Part shown: piece after piece, positions 1 to 12,860 of the stretch
Position numbering within the stretch: position 1 is the first letter of the stretch
Layout of the letters: each line of letters opens with the position of its first letter
NCBI RefSeq assembly: GCF_022539315.1
Contig: NC_066326.1
Coordinates: 8,696,601-8,760,600 of the forward strand
Length of the DNA: 64,000 nt
Reading direction: 5' to 3'
DNA from: Serinus canaria
Lineage: Eukaryota; Chordata; Aves; Passeriformes; Fringillidae
Notes under the pieces: model-generated
Seen by the model: the letters and a program-made list of their open reading frames with translations, nothing else
Databases searched by the model: none
Told to the model about the DNA's origin: nothing
Made by a program: the position numbers and the translations under genes

Positions 1-1607
1 CAACTGAGCACTTTCTTGGGCATTTAAAAAAGTGTTCAGTATTGATACTATTGCAATATACCAAACTACTTCTTATTCTAATAATACCACATAAAAATCA
101 AGGAGCACCCACATCCTGGACAAACCTCAGCAGGAATATCAGCCAGCTTAGCCAGTGTCACAAAAGGCATCTATTATCAGCTGATCAGCTACGACCTTTC
201 TAGGATTTAGCACTCTATCCTGCACAAGTAATCACCTCTGAAAGCTCATTCTTGCCTGAACAGTTTGTAAATTACCTTTCTCAAACCAGTCTTTCTCAAA
301 AGAGCAACAATTTAAAAAGCTGGCTCAATTCTTCTGGAAGTCTGATTTTTACAGTTTTGGTGGATTTATATGAAGGGTTTAAAAAAGATGATGATGTGTT
401 GTTGATCTGTGAGATTACAGAAAAATTATTCAAAGAATTGGTGTTCCCATATGATGATACATTAAAAAAATTGCAGGAAAAAAACTGTATAATACATTAC
501 ACCACATGTTTTAATAACTCAAACCAGAAACCACTGGTCAGTTGCTTATAAGAAGTTCTACATATACTTGGAACTGAAGTGATTTGCTTTCCAGTTTAAA
601 AAAAAAAAAAAAAAAGGCAAAACAAAAACCAACACACCAAAACTCCCCGACCAACTCGCAGTTTGTGTCCTTGCTATATATAGATTTATCTACAGTAGTG
701 ATAGAAGAGGTACACTGGATTTACAGGATTTTATGCTGTAGTGGGAGCTTCAGAGTCACAACACTGGACACCAGGTTTTCTGTCTTGCTTTCCCTCATTC
801 CTAAGGTGCAGGATCCTCCATGTGAGCACAACTGACTCTACAATTCAGGATCATTTTCTTCTCTGGTGCTTTTCTAGTGACAAAATGTGAATTGAACCCA
901 GTGCTTCCACACCTCTCCAGCAGCCAGAGCACAGTCTGAGCTCTGCAGGAGGGTGGCAGCCAGAGGACTGAGGGGTGACACAAACTGACCAGGCAGAATG
1001 TACACAAGAGTATGAGGGATTCTACAGAAGCATCATTAACATCTCTGGCAATTTGGTGATATTATGAGCATAGAACATGAAGTACTACTTCACTGCCAGT
1101 ACAATATATTCATCAGTAACTCACAAGTGAACCTTATTTCATTGAGATATAATTTGGTTACAGCTTCTTTTAGTAAATAAAGCACAAATAAATTGAAGTG
1201 GATTATAAATATGTATGTTTTAAAATTTAAAACTGTTTAATCTCCTAATGTGGTCAATCTTTAGGTTATGGTACACAACCAAATTAGTAAGCAAGAACAA
1301 CTTCTGTACTGCATCTCAAAATAAAGTGTTTCATAGCTTTTCTTCCTTCAGATTTACACTTCTAACAACATTATATCAACATTCAACAGCTACTTACAAC
1401 ATATAGCTGTAAAAAGAATCTTCTCCATGTGAAAATGTATTTTGACAAGACAGCCCCCCACACACACTTCCAGTAATTGCATCCTGTGCACTTTCACAGG
1501 AAGAGGATTTTTGGGAAAGAGGAAGGGTGAAGGCAGACATATGTTCTGTATCCTAAGCAGGGATAATAGTAAAAAATATCAGTGTGTTCTACCCAGACCA
1601 AGGAAAA

Positions 1608-1720
1608 TCCTCTTTATAGAGGCATTTAGGTTGGAAAAGACCTTTAAGATAATTGATTGAGTCCAACCACAAACCCAACACTGCTACATCCACCGCTGAG
1701 CCAGGTCCCTGAGCACTGTG
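1608..1720 (-). mobile_element. CR1 LINE 3' fragment (antisense to window)
   Basis: The plus strand reads like the reverse complement of the CR1 3' end: ggttggaaaagacc, then a gagtccaacc block, then a CR1-like series about ordered small words. Similarity fades after about 1720. It is 5'-truncated, as most CR1 copies are. Borders are approximate. Confidence 0.7.
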
Positions 1721-4700
1721 CCAAACTTGCTCATGGATGTCCAGAGTCTCAGCAAGAGCCTTGGACAAGGAACATTCATTCTGACAATTTTTGGATGCAA
1801 TGATAAAAAATTCCTTGACCAAACTGAGGCACAGCAGGTGGCAAGTGCTGCATGGTTCAGCTTCCAGATGAATTGATTTTTAGGAGCAGAACTTCTAGGA
1901 TACAACTCCCCCGAGTCACACAGTGCTTCACAACAAATGTACACACTGCAGATCTTCCATGGAAAGCTGAGAAAAGCTAAAACCACAAGCAAAATCATGC
2001 AAATTTATATTATTTCATAGTGCTATGAAAAAATCAGTAAAGCAGTTAATAACTACACATTTCCAGCAGTAAGAAATTAAAATTACTTCACAGGGATTTA
2101 AGAGATGCTCATCAAAAATACAAGTTGTGTTTATGGTTTTTATCATAAAGTTACAGGATCTTAAAATTAGAATTAAAAACATGGTATCCAGGGATATTTA
2201 ACACTACAAAAATTGGTCTCTAATTATCCCCACTCTGAATAGGATTAATTTTTAGCATTTTATAACAAAACTACACATGGAATCTTTGCCCCACCCATCC
2301 CCAAAGGTGTGAAAGACAGAAGACTAAATGTTAATCTATTCTGATAAGCCATCTCTCATAATATATGAACCTGAAAACCCTGTGAGTCTTACAAATACTT
2401 AAAAATTTTTATCAGAAACACTGGTAACATCAAATATTTGAAAACTGTTTCTGAACAATTACTTTTTCCTGGAAAAAAAAATTAAAAAGCAGTAACTCAA
2501 TCTTAGAATTTTCATTCCAGGGCTTTCAGAGAGGGGTACCCCCATATTCATGAGAACCAGAGACTGACCAGCTCCTTCACTACCAATGCCCTTGAGGAAG
2601 CAATTCTTCCTGAACGATCATAATTAGCACAAGTGTTGCCACAAAAATAAGTGTTTACTGGAGCCTCACCAGGAAAAATAACACAAAAATATTTGTGAGG
2701 TTTTTTTTTTTTAATTTCTTCTATGGAACACAGTTTTCTCAATAGGAAGCAGAAAACAATATGCTGTCCCAAGGGAGGAAGAACCAAAATGGAAATGAAG
2801 AGCCATTGTGACATCCTGCTTTATAGCAGTTTGTCAATATGCAATCACCAAGAATGAGGAAATTGGCACCACAGTTGATTCAAAAATACAGAGGAAAACT
2901 ACAAAGCATTTTCTCAACCCTCATCCAAAACCCACAATTCATTCCCCACACAAGCTCCTCACAGGTTTTTACAATGCTCTGCAATGACAATGCTCAGATC
3001 CAGGACAGAACAGTGACTGCTGGGAGAACATGCCCTTTCCCTCCAACCTGCAATTCTAACTCTTCCTCACACCACAGTTCAGAGTGGGATTTTGTGACAG
3101 TTTGCTCAGTTCTGCTGAGCCCTGATCAGGCCCCTGATCCAACCATCCTGGTGTGGACTCCACTAATACCCAAAAAGGAATGCAGGGTTCCAGACTTCTG
3201 TAAGATGACCTCACACCAAAAGCTGATATCATGCCAGCCCCTGCAGGCTAGAGACCATTTCTGAACAGAAGCAAAGCTGTTCTGCAAGCCACCAGGAAAT
3301 AAAGGGAGAGAACAGAGAGTGCCTTAGCATTTCTTACAAAATAAACCCCAAGGTTGTTGTTGGTTTTAAATGGCAATAAAAGCAATGCTACAGAAGGAAT
3401 GTACAGAAGTCCCTACCTCATGCCCTGAAGAGCTGTTCCTAAAGATGTTTTCTCCCCTAAAGGGAATTTCCACATCTGAGGACAGAGAGCTGCCACTCTC
3501 AATCATTTCCCATTTCTACACAAAATAAATGTTCCTGTATGGAAAGGACACACAGCAAAATTGCTACTAATAAAATGCTGGCCTTTATTATACACAATTT
3601 ATTGTGTATTTATGAAACAGAGGCCAAATCCTAGCAGTGTGAAAACTGTAAGACAGGGTGCTTCCTCTAAAGCTCCCCTCTCTTGTAAGTATCATTCCCA
3701 CTACAGCAGAGGACACCATCATCTCCACAATTCTCACAAGCAAAACAGCAATGACCACAAAACAGCTGCTTGTTCTGCACAGTGGATTTCTGGAGTTTCT
3801 ATCCAATGGCCCCTCTTTCAGATTCGTATTTTTAAAAGAAAAAAAAAGCTTTTGCATTAAAGGATCTCATAAGCACTCAACCTTCATTAGTATTACTATC
3901 ATAGTAGGACTACGCAAGTCTTTTATGCAAGAGCCTTTTGTCCATTCAGATTTCCCAGATTTCCCCCCAGATGCTTTCCTAACCAATGTTTGTTTGAGTC
4001 ATTATTTCCCTTGTCTGTTTCATATTACAGTGAGGTATAAAGACATGAAAACTGCAGACTGGAGAAGAGTGCACACATTTGCTGTGGAACTGACAGTACC
4101 TCAGGAAAAAAATCAAAGCTGCACTAATCAAAGAATCTTGATGGATCAAAAACCACCAAACAATTGTTACATACCAAAGAAGTACTGATGCAAAGACAGG
4201 CATGGAACACAAAAAACCATAACTAAAGGAATCAAAAGGACCATTAGAGAGGAAGGAATAACATCCCTCTAAAAGAGGAACCGGTAGGTTTGTTGAGTTA
4301 TATTCATTACTGTCTCCCTCTTCTTTCACAAGAAAATATGAATGATCATTCATGAAGCTGAAAACGTTACTGAAGCCAGTGGGAAACATTCATAGCTCAT
4401 CTTGGCTACATTTCCAGTCTTCATTTGAATAATGAGCAACTGCTCTGTCAGACATTAAGGTTTTTAATGACTGACTGGTGAATAGCTCCAAGTGAGCTTG
4501 TTCTCTGCTGTCTCCTCCTCTTCCCCGAGATCTCCATTGTTCTATTTTAGGTAAGAGGGTACAAGAAAACTTCAGTGTTAGCATGAGGGGAACACTGACA
4601 GAACTGTCTCAATTCTAATATTAGCTTATTAAATGAACAAAAAATAGCAAAGTTCAATAGAAGCTAATGTTCAGTACAATATCTAGTACTGATACACATT

Positions 4701-6175
4701 ATCTTCCTTTACCTTAATTTCAGAACCAGTTAGAAAAATACCTATTCAGAAGTTTCTTATAAATTTTCTTACAATAAACTTCTTCAACATGGAAACACAG
4801 GCTTTTAAGAATTCAGCAATTATTTCTAATGGCTAGTTACCCACTTCATAGTTAGTTATACTCTTTTAGAAGCTCGTACACAGAGTAACTGCAGGATATC
4901 ATGAGAGCAGAAACAGTCAAGAATTTATCTGTACAGTTATAGCAACTATCTAAAGCTCTTCCAGAAAGCAACAAGCTTAAGAGTTATCTAAAAAGTTACT
5001 GGTATGCAACAGACTAAAAATATGAATTTAAATGAAATTTTAAAGAAAATACTGCATGCTTCATCACATTTTAGTCACACTGATCACTTAAAGCAGAACA
5101 ATTATGTCAAGCCACTAACTGCAAACTGAAGTAATTGGGCATCTTTGTCAAGAGATTGTAAGGAATATCTAATAGATGTTACAGGAATATTAACAGTGCT
5201 GAGGGCAAGACATTTCAAATAACTCTAAGTGTACTACGTCGAAACTGCAAGAAACTTAGCTTTGATAATTAATATAGAAGTTCATTCTTCCTGATGTAAA
5301 CCAATATACATTTAACAATATCCAGGGATATCTGAATTTCAGTCAAACCCATCATAATTCTCTGTTTCTCAGCCAGTCAGCACCTTTTATCCCTTTGCTT
5401 CATACGTCTTTTACAGTCTCAGGTAAGGATGTATTACAGACACATTCTCACTAAATTTCCTTTGTACAGAGGACTACTGATGAAACATTCCTTCAAGCCC
5501 CAGTGAGCTACAATTGGTGGCCTCCCCAGAACCACGTTACTTAGTTCAAAAGATTCCTGGTCTAACCTTGTAATACAGTAATTGCAACATTAAGAACAAG
5601 TGCTGAAAAGCAATTTTATTGTGATAAACAAATACAGAAACAAAAAGGCCTCTGGGGAAAAAAAAAGTATTTACATCCTCTGTCCAAACAACTAAAAAGA
5701 AGTAAAATCAGTCTTCCTTAATACTTAGTTTATCTTCAGAATTCCCCCATGAGAACAAGATAAATAGAGGGAGTGAAGTTCCATTAGTACTAACAGCAGC
5801 TACTCTACTTAATCCTTCAGATTTAAGTCATGGAGAACTGGCTCTGTAAAAGCAAAGACATGTGCAAGTATAGCAGCTGCACAACAGTAGTCCTCCACTT
5901 CATATGTATATTAAACACTTTCAAGATGCTGTGCTGCCAAAAATTAATATAATTAGAAAATTAAATGCAGAGGTATATTTCTCTTAAAACACAGATGCAT
6001 CACTAATACTTTGCTTTACAACTGATTTCATGTCATTGAAGGAGACCAAAGAATAAATAAAAATCTAAAGCTTCTTCTATACCTTCTGGTCACTAAGCTT
6101 GTCCTTTTAGAACATAAAGCAGGAATGTGCATTTCTTTTCTTTGTACACCAAATCCAAAGGTTTAATGCAGTCAG

Positions 6176-6245
6176 ATCATAGAATTGTTTAAGGGGGAAA
6201 AGACCTTTAAGATCACTGAAGCCAACCATTAACCCAGCTTTTTCC
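6176..6245 (-). mobile_element. Short CR1 LINE 3' end fragment
   Basis: The words atcatagaattg, ggaaaagacctttaagatca and ccaaccattaaccc match the reverse complement of the avian CR1 3' terminus. Only about 70 bp are recognisable, so this is a heavily truncated or decayed copy inside PRKAR2A intron 1. Confidence 0.65.
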
Positions 6246-9200
6246 TCTACCTCCCTAAAAATCTAGAGACTATTTAAGGAGAACACAAAACACCTTTGTT
6301 ATAACCACTACTTAAAAAAAGGCATGCAGAGCTAGTAATTATCAGATTATGAGAGTGCTCACTGTGCTGCCTAGATTTTAAATACAGTAGTTACTCTATG
6401 GACTGAATTTATATTGCACATTTGAAGAAAGAGCTACTGTGCTTTACTACCACCAGTTAATTAACAGGTTAGGATGAAGTAGGTAGGTGAAGGCAGTAGT
6501 GAAAACTTCAAAGTACTTTATTTTTAAAGATGGTATCTCACAGCAACATGTGCAATACCCCACGAATCTGGTTTATATATCTGAAAGCTTGAACAGTATT
6601 TTTCGAAAGGACCGCTCTTCTTCTTATACTGTTCTGCAAAAGTTTTAACATCATCCAACTCCTAAAATTCAATAAGTTTCATTGAACTATTTCAGGGAAA
6701 CATCAAGGAGTTATGCCTAACCTGTAAATTGATGTAGGCAGAACATAAATGCTTTCTGATTGATTTAACACAGTGATTTCTGAGGAATTCCACAGGACAA
6801 CAGTTCAGAATAAGAAAGCATAAGTAAATGGTGCTTAAAAATAAGAAGATAAGCAATCTAAAACAGGTTTAATTTAATACCAAGTGTTTCCATTAGCAAT
6901 TAAAAAGTTAAATATTTCAAAGATGCACTGAAGTTTATTCTGTACCACATTCAAGATCTAACAATGTAAACAAGCATTCTCTACTCCCTTCTGCTCAGAT
7001 ATTCTACTGATGTTTTAAAGATGACATTTAGCAAACCCTCGAATTTCAATTGAGAAGCTCACTGCACAGCTGAAGAATCTTTTCACCTGCCCATCCAGAT
7101 TCATATGCACCATTTCCCATCACAACAAGAGAGCATACTGAACAGGATTATTTCAAAAGCAAAATACTAAGTAGGGCTCTCTTTTGCTCAGGGAGCAGCT
7201 GAAAAGCACATCATCTTTCCTTCAATATCAAGGCAAAATCCTGAGAAGGAAAAATTTTATTTGCAATGAAATAATTGTAATTAGTTGAAACATCTGAGTT
7301 GCTCAAATTAGTATAACTGCAAAAATATTTTAGTCCCATTGTTAGTTACACTTAATAGCCCCAAGAACACATACAGGTGGTTTTATTGTTACAAAAAATA
7401 AGACAAAAAAGCAAGTTAATCGTGCAGCACTTTGCACCTTTGTGCAACTGCCAAGGGATAGAGCCTCTCCCTTCCTTCAGGTGTGCTCCTCAACAGGTTT
7501 CCCAGAGCAGTAATTCAAACAGTGAACAGACCGTTTCTGTGGTGTTAATTTCAGTCTTAACAAACCTATTCAGAGCCTGCTTGTTAGAAGTGTCACGGTC
7601 AAGGACATACTTTAAGAATATATATCTGTCCTTGGTTACATTCTCAGGCTGATTTTTGAAGGTCTTGCTTTGCACCTTTCCCAACCCTCCCAACCTCTCA
7701 ATTTTTCAGTTAATCCCAACAAGTAAAGGCTCTGAGGAAAATGTTGTATCTCTTAAATTCTCTGAACAGCCCACAGTGGATAAATGTTTCTGGGGGCTCC
7801 CCCACAACTATCATCATTTTATTTTCACACATGCCTTCCAATGCACTCTGCTGAACAGCCACATCCTGATGCTCTTTTGATCACATGTACAAAACCAGTT
7901 AAAATCAAGGATGAAACTCCAGTGGGGTCAGACAGGAAACATAAACCTGGAAATAATTTCCTAAGCATCACCTAAGAGTAATCATCCTAAGAGAATAAAA
8001 GTTTGGGGCTTTTTTTTGTAGCCTACCTAGTTTCAGTGACTTTTACCACATGGATGGAGTTCCACTATTGCATCACTATGGCTACTTGAAGACATTTGCC
8101 ACAAGGCTTACACCAAAGGCCAGGACCTCCTTCTGACTTGTTTCTATTACCATATGCACTCAGCACACAAAAAACCCCACATAACTTATCTGAAATGTTA
8201 TCTCAGACTGAGTGTGCAGTGGCAGCCTAGCTACACACACAGATTTAATACTGGGCCAGACACACACACACAAAGAAAAGCACATTATTTCTAAAGATCT
8301 CTCCTAGTCCCAACACACAGAGTAAGAGTTATTATTTAAACTAGCTTTAAGTTTCCTTAACATAGTCAGTTACAAAAACAACTGGTCAATTTCATCTTTT
8401 TATTTATAAACAGACATGGAAACATGTTTAAAGATCCAGGTGACCTATCACAGCAATTCAAAGGTAACAAAGCATAACCTACGAAAGCACAGTGAAATTC
8501 ACCAAAGTCTTTCCTAAATTGCCTAAGATGAAAATCTGCAGTCTTTCCAAAGAGTATTCAATTCAATGAGATTATGTGGCTCTCTCATTGTGTATGCTTT
8601 CCCTATGACCACATGATTAAATACTAAGCAGACATAAGCACCCAGGATCTTGTCTTCCACAAGGCCCAAGTATTGTCCTACCTATGACAGTGAGCAGGTA
8701 CCAGAACCTCTAACTTAACATTTTCCATTGATAGAGACAATATTACAACAGAAACCTAAATAAGACATAGCCATGGTTGACTGTCACTGTTAAACAATGC
8801 AAGAAAGAATCATTTCCCTGACCCTCCAGAGGGATCCTCACCTGCTGTCACAGAGAACATGGCACTGCTCCTGGGAAGCCACAAGGGGGGAACAGCTTGG
8901 CTTTTCAGATAGGAAGCAAAACAGCATTACTGACAGTGGCACTTGCACAAAGGGCTCTACTACAAGAAGTGACAGTGCCCAGCCTTGTTAATTTAATTTT
9001 CTCTCTGACTAAGATAGAAAGATGATAAGCAGAAACATGAAGCAAAGGAACCACCCTTCTGCTTTGGACAGCCTCGCTGTGGAAAGCTGCATTTGAAAAG
9101 CTGAATGGCACCATTAAATTTTTACATTTTTATCTGAAAGCATTTAACTTCAGAGGATCCCTCCAGCTGCAATTGCAACATTCAGAAAGAGAATTTTACA

Positions 9201-10927
9201 TTTACTTCCCTGAAGATAGCATTTCAAACCCCAAATCTGGGTAAACTGATCACAAAATAGCAAATTGCACCCGAAGACATTAGACTTTCTGGTGGAGTGG
9301 ATTTTTTTGTTTGGTTCTGTTAGTTGGGGTTTTTTTTGTGGTTTGGATTCCTTTTTTTTTTTAAAGGAAAATATGAAATACATACAAAGACATTGCACAT
9401 TTTTAAGAATTACACTGAACTATCTACTGATATTTTTCCAATGTGGAGCTTAATTTTAAAATACATTCTGCAAGAAAATCTAATGTCTTTCATATTTAGA
9501 GATGTTTGAAAATACTGCTGGCTTGGTTGCAGGGCAAAAAATCACTTGTAATTTCCATAAATCTGTGCTCAGGTTTGAACATTCCCTTCAACTCAATTCA
9601 GTCACCACCAGCATCCACACCTTTACCCTTCACCTTTCATTTATTCTTCTTCAGGCCCTAAACAGAGCTTCTCTCTCATGAGAAAAAACACCCAAACGAA
9701 GACACTGATTGCAAACTGGTTTTCAATTCAATCTGACTGTCCATTTCACTCTTGTCCTCTCGCACATTCCATTTCCTGTTTGTCTATTTTCATGAGCTTA
9801 AGATATGTTTCACTTTGTGAAGTTCCCAGCCTAAAAGCGCTGCTAAAAAGGCTGGTGTCTCAGTGTTTCCCTAATAAAAACAATTATTTGTTTCACAGCT
9901 TAATTCCTTCCTGCTTCTCTAAAACTGTTAACCAGGGAGTACCTGTTAAGAGCGCACTGCATCCACAAGGTGACATGCAGTAATTGCTCTAAAAGAGGAT
10001 CCTCTATCAATAAAAGTCAGAAACCTTTACGTTATAGGTCAAGGGCACAAGACCTTCAAACGAGGGCACTGAAAGTTCAGGGAAAGCACGCCTTTTCTCA
10101 CCTTCCCCCCCACCCCTTTAAGCTACTTTCTAATAATGAGAAAGTATTCAGTCCAAAAAATTCTGGGTGTGCCAAGTACTACCATTCACAGGCATTTTAA
10201 ATAACTTCTCATACTGAGGCTCAATTACAAACACTCTGAATAGCCTAAAACACACAGTACAATTCCGACAGAATAAAAATTTCAGTATCACAAGTGGCAT
10301 TTCATTGTCCAGCTGAGGTTAAGTATCTTTTCCATCTTCGAGACTGGCAGTATAAACAGCAATATATACAAGTGGCTTTGAATTTTAATATGTTGCTTAA
10401 TAGCGAAAGTTATTTCAGTGCTTTATAACAGCCGCTTTAAATACACAACAGCGGCAATAAACCACCCCAGTTTCAGCGAAAAAATCCCAACCACACTCGT
10501 CCACAATGATTTAAAGACAGAAACGTAAAGATAAGTACAGAAGAGGTTGCACAATAACACATGATCTTCCCTATCACATGCTTGGCAGCGCGCTCGCTGC
10601 CCGGCGATACCCGGTCAGACCCCGGTGCACTCCGGCCGCGCAGGGCAGCGCCGGACACCCCCGGGACGGGGCTCCAGCCCGAGTGTCGGGGCCATCCGCG
10701 GCTCCGGGAGCACGGCCGGAGCCCACGGGGAGCGGGAGCGGCGGCAGCGCGGGGCTGCGGGAGCCGGCGGACCCTCTCCCCCATTCAATCCCTCCTCGCT
10801 GCCCGCCCTGCCCTGCCCAGCGGCGGCGGCCGCGGTACCGGGCACGGCGGGGAGGGCGGCCCCGGGCTGGAACCCCCGGCAGGACCCGCGCTCCCGGCGC
10901 CTCCTCCGCGGCCGCGCCGGCACTTAC

Positions 10928-11177
10928 GCTCGAAGTCGGAGTCGGACTCGTCGTCGCCGCGGTCGGGCTCCTCGTCGCCGTTGGACTCGGTCTGCATGGG
11001 CTCCCCGTCGAAGCTGACCACCCTGCGGCCACCGCCCGCCTCCTGGTCGCGGGCATCCCGCAGGCGGGCGAAGTACTCGGCGGCGAAGCCCAGCAGGTCG
11101 GACGGCCGGTGCCGCAGCACCTCCACCGTGTAGCCCTGCAGCAGCTCGGTGAGGCCCGGCGGGATCTCGATGCTCAT
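10928..11177 (-). CDS. PRKAR2A: PRKAR2A coding exon 1 (PKA regulatory subunit RII-alpha, N-terminus)
   Basis: Encodes the first 83 codons plus one base of the type II-alpha regulatory subunit of cAMP-dependent protein kinase. This subunit holds the catalytic subunits inactive and tethers the kinase to A-kinase anchoring proteins. The ATG at 11177 sits in a strong Kozak context (GCACCATGA). Residues 1-44 are the dimerisation/docking domain: [18 protein letters not shown] is nearly identical to human RII-alpha and is followed by [11 protein letters not shown]. Residues 55-83 form an acidic linker ending in DFE. The donor is gtaagt directly below 10928. The rest (inhibitor site and two cAMP domains; human protein 404 aa) lies off the left edge. 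Position next to SLC25A20 decides for PRKAR2A over PRKAR2B, although the first residues (MSIEI) and the linker word EPMQTES look RII-beta-like. The reading frame continues past the donor, but that part is not protein-like. Confidence 0.93.
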
Positions 11178-11560
11178 GGTGCCGGACACCCGGGAGGCCG
11201 CCTCGCCTCCCTGCCTCCCACCCTCCCTCCGTCCGCCCCTCCCCGCGTCCGCGGCCGGCGGTGCCGGTGGCGGTGGCGGTGCGGGCTCAGGGCCTCCCAG
11301 ACGGGCGCGGACCGACTCCCGCCGCTCCGGTCACACGAGCCGCGGGGCGCGGAGGGGAGGGACGGGACGGGGCGGGAGCGGCCCCGAGGCGCAGGCGCGG
11401 AGCGGGCGCGGGAGCGGGCGCGGGGCTGCGGCCGCGCGTGCGCGGGGGCGTGGGAGGGGGCTCGTGCGTCACGGCCGGGCGCGGCGGGGCCGGGGCGGGA
11501 GCGGGCGCGGGGCACGGGGAGCGGGGGCGGCTCGGCAGGGGACGGGCCGGGTCACTGGGT
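11178..11560 (-). promoter_or_regulatory. PRKAR2A: PRKAR2A CpG-island promoter and 5' UTR
   Basis: Very GC- and CpG-rich sequence upstream of the PRKAR2A start codon; the island extends through exon 1 down to about 10570. Visible motifs are several GC boxes (ggggcggg type) around 11350-11400, an NRF1-like alternating block cgcgcgtgcgcg near 11433-11444, and a CRE-half-site-like TGCGTCAC at 11465-11472. There is no clear TATA box, which fits a housekeeping promoter. The transcription start cannot be placed from sequence. A cAMP-response half site upstream of a cAMP-signalling gene is suggestive only. Confidence 0.75.
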
Positions 11561-11809
11561 GTGTGCCTGGATGGTTCCGCTCTCTGGGAAAACTGATGTG
11601 CGCCCGCCGTTCTGCACCCGCCGGAGTCGTTAAACCCCGGTCACGGCGGGTTGGGCCGGCTGTGAGCGGTGTTGGGAAACCTCCGGGGCAGAGCTGGCGG
11701 CGGGATGTGGGGAGGGCCGGAGGTCAGGCAGGCGCCTCCTCGCCGTCGCTGCTGCCTTTTTATTTTTCTGTGATTTCACATCAGTGGCTCTGCACATTGA
11801 TTCCTTGTC

Positions 11810-12370
11810 AGAATCACAGAACAATTAGGTTGGAAAAGACCTCTGAGGTCAGTGAGTACAGCTTTGACCAAACACCACCGTGTCTAGCCCATGACACCGA
11901 GTGCCACATCCAGAATTTAATCCTTAAACACGTCAAGGGACGATGACTCCACCACCTCCCTGGGCAGCCTGTTCCAGTGTCTAGTCATGCTTTCTGTGAC
12001 AGAATTCCACCTAATGTCCAACCTTAATCTCCCCTGGCACAGCTTGAGGCCACATCCTCTTGTCCCTTTGTCGGTGTCATGGGAGAAGAGACAGATTCCC
12101 ACCTGGCTACTCTCCTTTCGGCTATGTCTGGAGAACAATAAGATCTCTCTTGAGCTTCCTTTTCTCCATGCTAAACACCCCCAGCACCCTCACCTTCTCC
12201 TCATCAGACTTGTGTTCCAGACCCTTCCTCAGCTCCATTCCCTTCTCTGCACTCACGCCAGCACCTCAATGTCTTTCCTGAATTGAGGGGCCCAGAACCA
12301 GACACAGCAGCCAAAAATTCAAAGCCACTCATATATTGCCTCACCAGTGCCAGGGACAGAGGTTCTCTTT
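11810..12370 (-). mobile_element. CR1 LINE 3' fragment, about 560 bp
   Basis: On the plus strand this reads as the reverse complement of CR1: gaatcacagaac, ggttggaaaagacctctgag, then the typical ccacctccctgggcagcctg block and ggggcccagaacc towards the old 5' side. It covers the 3' UTR and the end of the reverse-transcriptase ORF, with stops and indels, so it is dead. It lies about 250 bp upstream of the PRKAR2A CpG island. The 5' limit is approximate. Confidence 0.88.
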
Positions 12371-12671
12371 CCTCTTGAAGCATGTGAGGGTGTTCCAAAG
12401 CTCCCCCAGGAGCAGGAGAACGAGATTTTTTGACCTTGGTTGGATCCAATCGAATTTCCATCCAGTTCTTGGTTGGAGTTAGATTTAGGACCTATGACCC
12501 TCAGATTCTTGTCAGAATTATGTCATTAGAGAACAATTCTTAAGTCAGTGCAAGGTCTTCACACCTTTTGATAAACACTGAATAGAGCCATGATATAGTC
12601 TGAAAGGGTAGCAATAGTATGGATCTGATAATAACAAAGCATTACAGATAAGAATTGCAGAAAAATTAAAC

Positions 12672-12860
12672 ACAGAATCATAGGATGGTTTGGGTTGGAA
12701 GGAACCCTAAGAGTCACCTAGTTCCAAACTCTCTTGCCATGGTCAGGAACACCTTCCACTAGACCAGGTTGCTCTAAGCCCCATCCAATCTGGCCTTGAA
12801 CACTTCCAGGCGTGGGGCATCCACAGCTCTGTGTCAGTGTCTCGTCACCCACATAATTGC
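12672..12860 (-). mobile_element. Second CR1 LINE 3' fragment
   Basis: Starts with cagaatcataggatggttt and gggttggaaggaacc, followed by a diverged ccttgaacacttccagg block, the reverse complement of a CR1 3' end. The different terminal words (ataggatgg, ggaaggaacc) suggest another CR1 subfamily than the copy at 11.8 kb. Same orientation, 300 bp apart, so these are two independent insertions and not one interrupted copy. Confidence 0.85.

Larger units (their letters stand above)
1..10927 (-). other. PRKAR2A: PRKAR2A intron 1 (5' part, runs off the left edge)
   Basis: This is the stretch downstream (minus strand) of the exon 1 splice donor. It is AT-rich and contains no segment encoding the RII pseudosubstrate site or the cAMP-binding domains, so exon 2 lies beyond the left edge. 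A long first intron is also found in the human gene. Visible contents are two short antisense CR1 ends (near 1.6 and 6.2 kb), an A run at about 598-616, T-rich sequence at 9300-9362 and a short CA run near 8265. Several reading frames of 90-180 codons occur here, none recognisable. Nothing else is supported. Confidence 0.8.

Noticed and set aside
2839..3264. 141-codon ATG frame in PRKAR2A intron 1
   Set aside because: No recognised family, no promoter-like or splice context; considered chance.
3658..4188. 176-codon plus-strand frame in PRKAR2A intron 1
   Set aside because: Composition looks like translated AT-rich intron; overlapping frames on the other strand are also open and no similarity is recognised.
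10574..11946. Very long overlapping open frames on both strands around the PRKAR2A CpG island (up to 351 codons)
   Set aside because: Stop codons are rare in such GC-rich DNA. Only the minus-strand segment 10928-11177 has family similarity and a splice donor; the rest are low-complexity Arg/Gly/Pro/Ala shadows.
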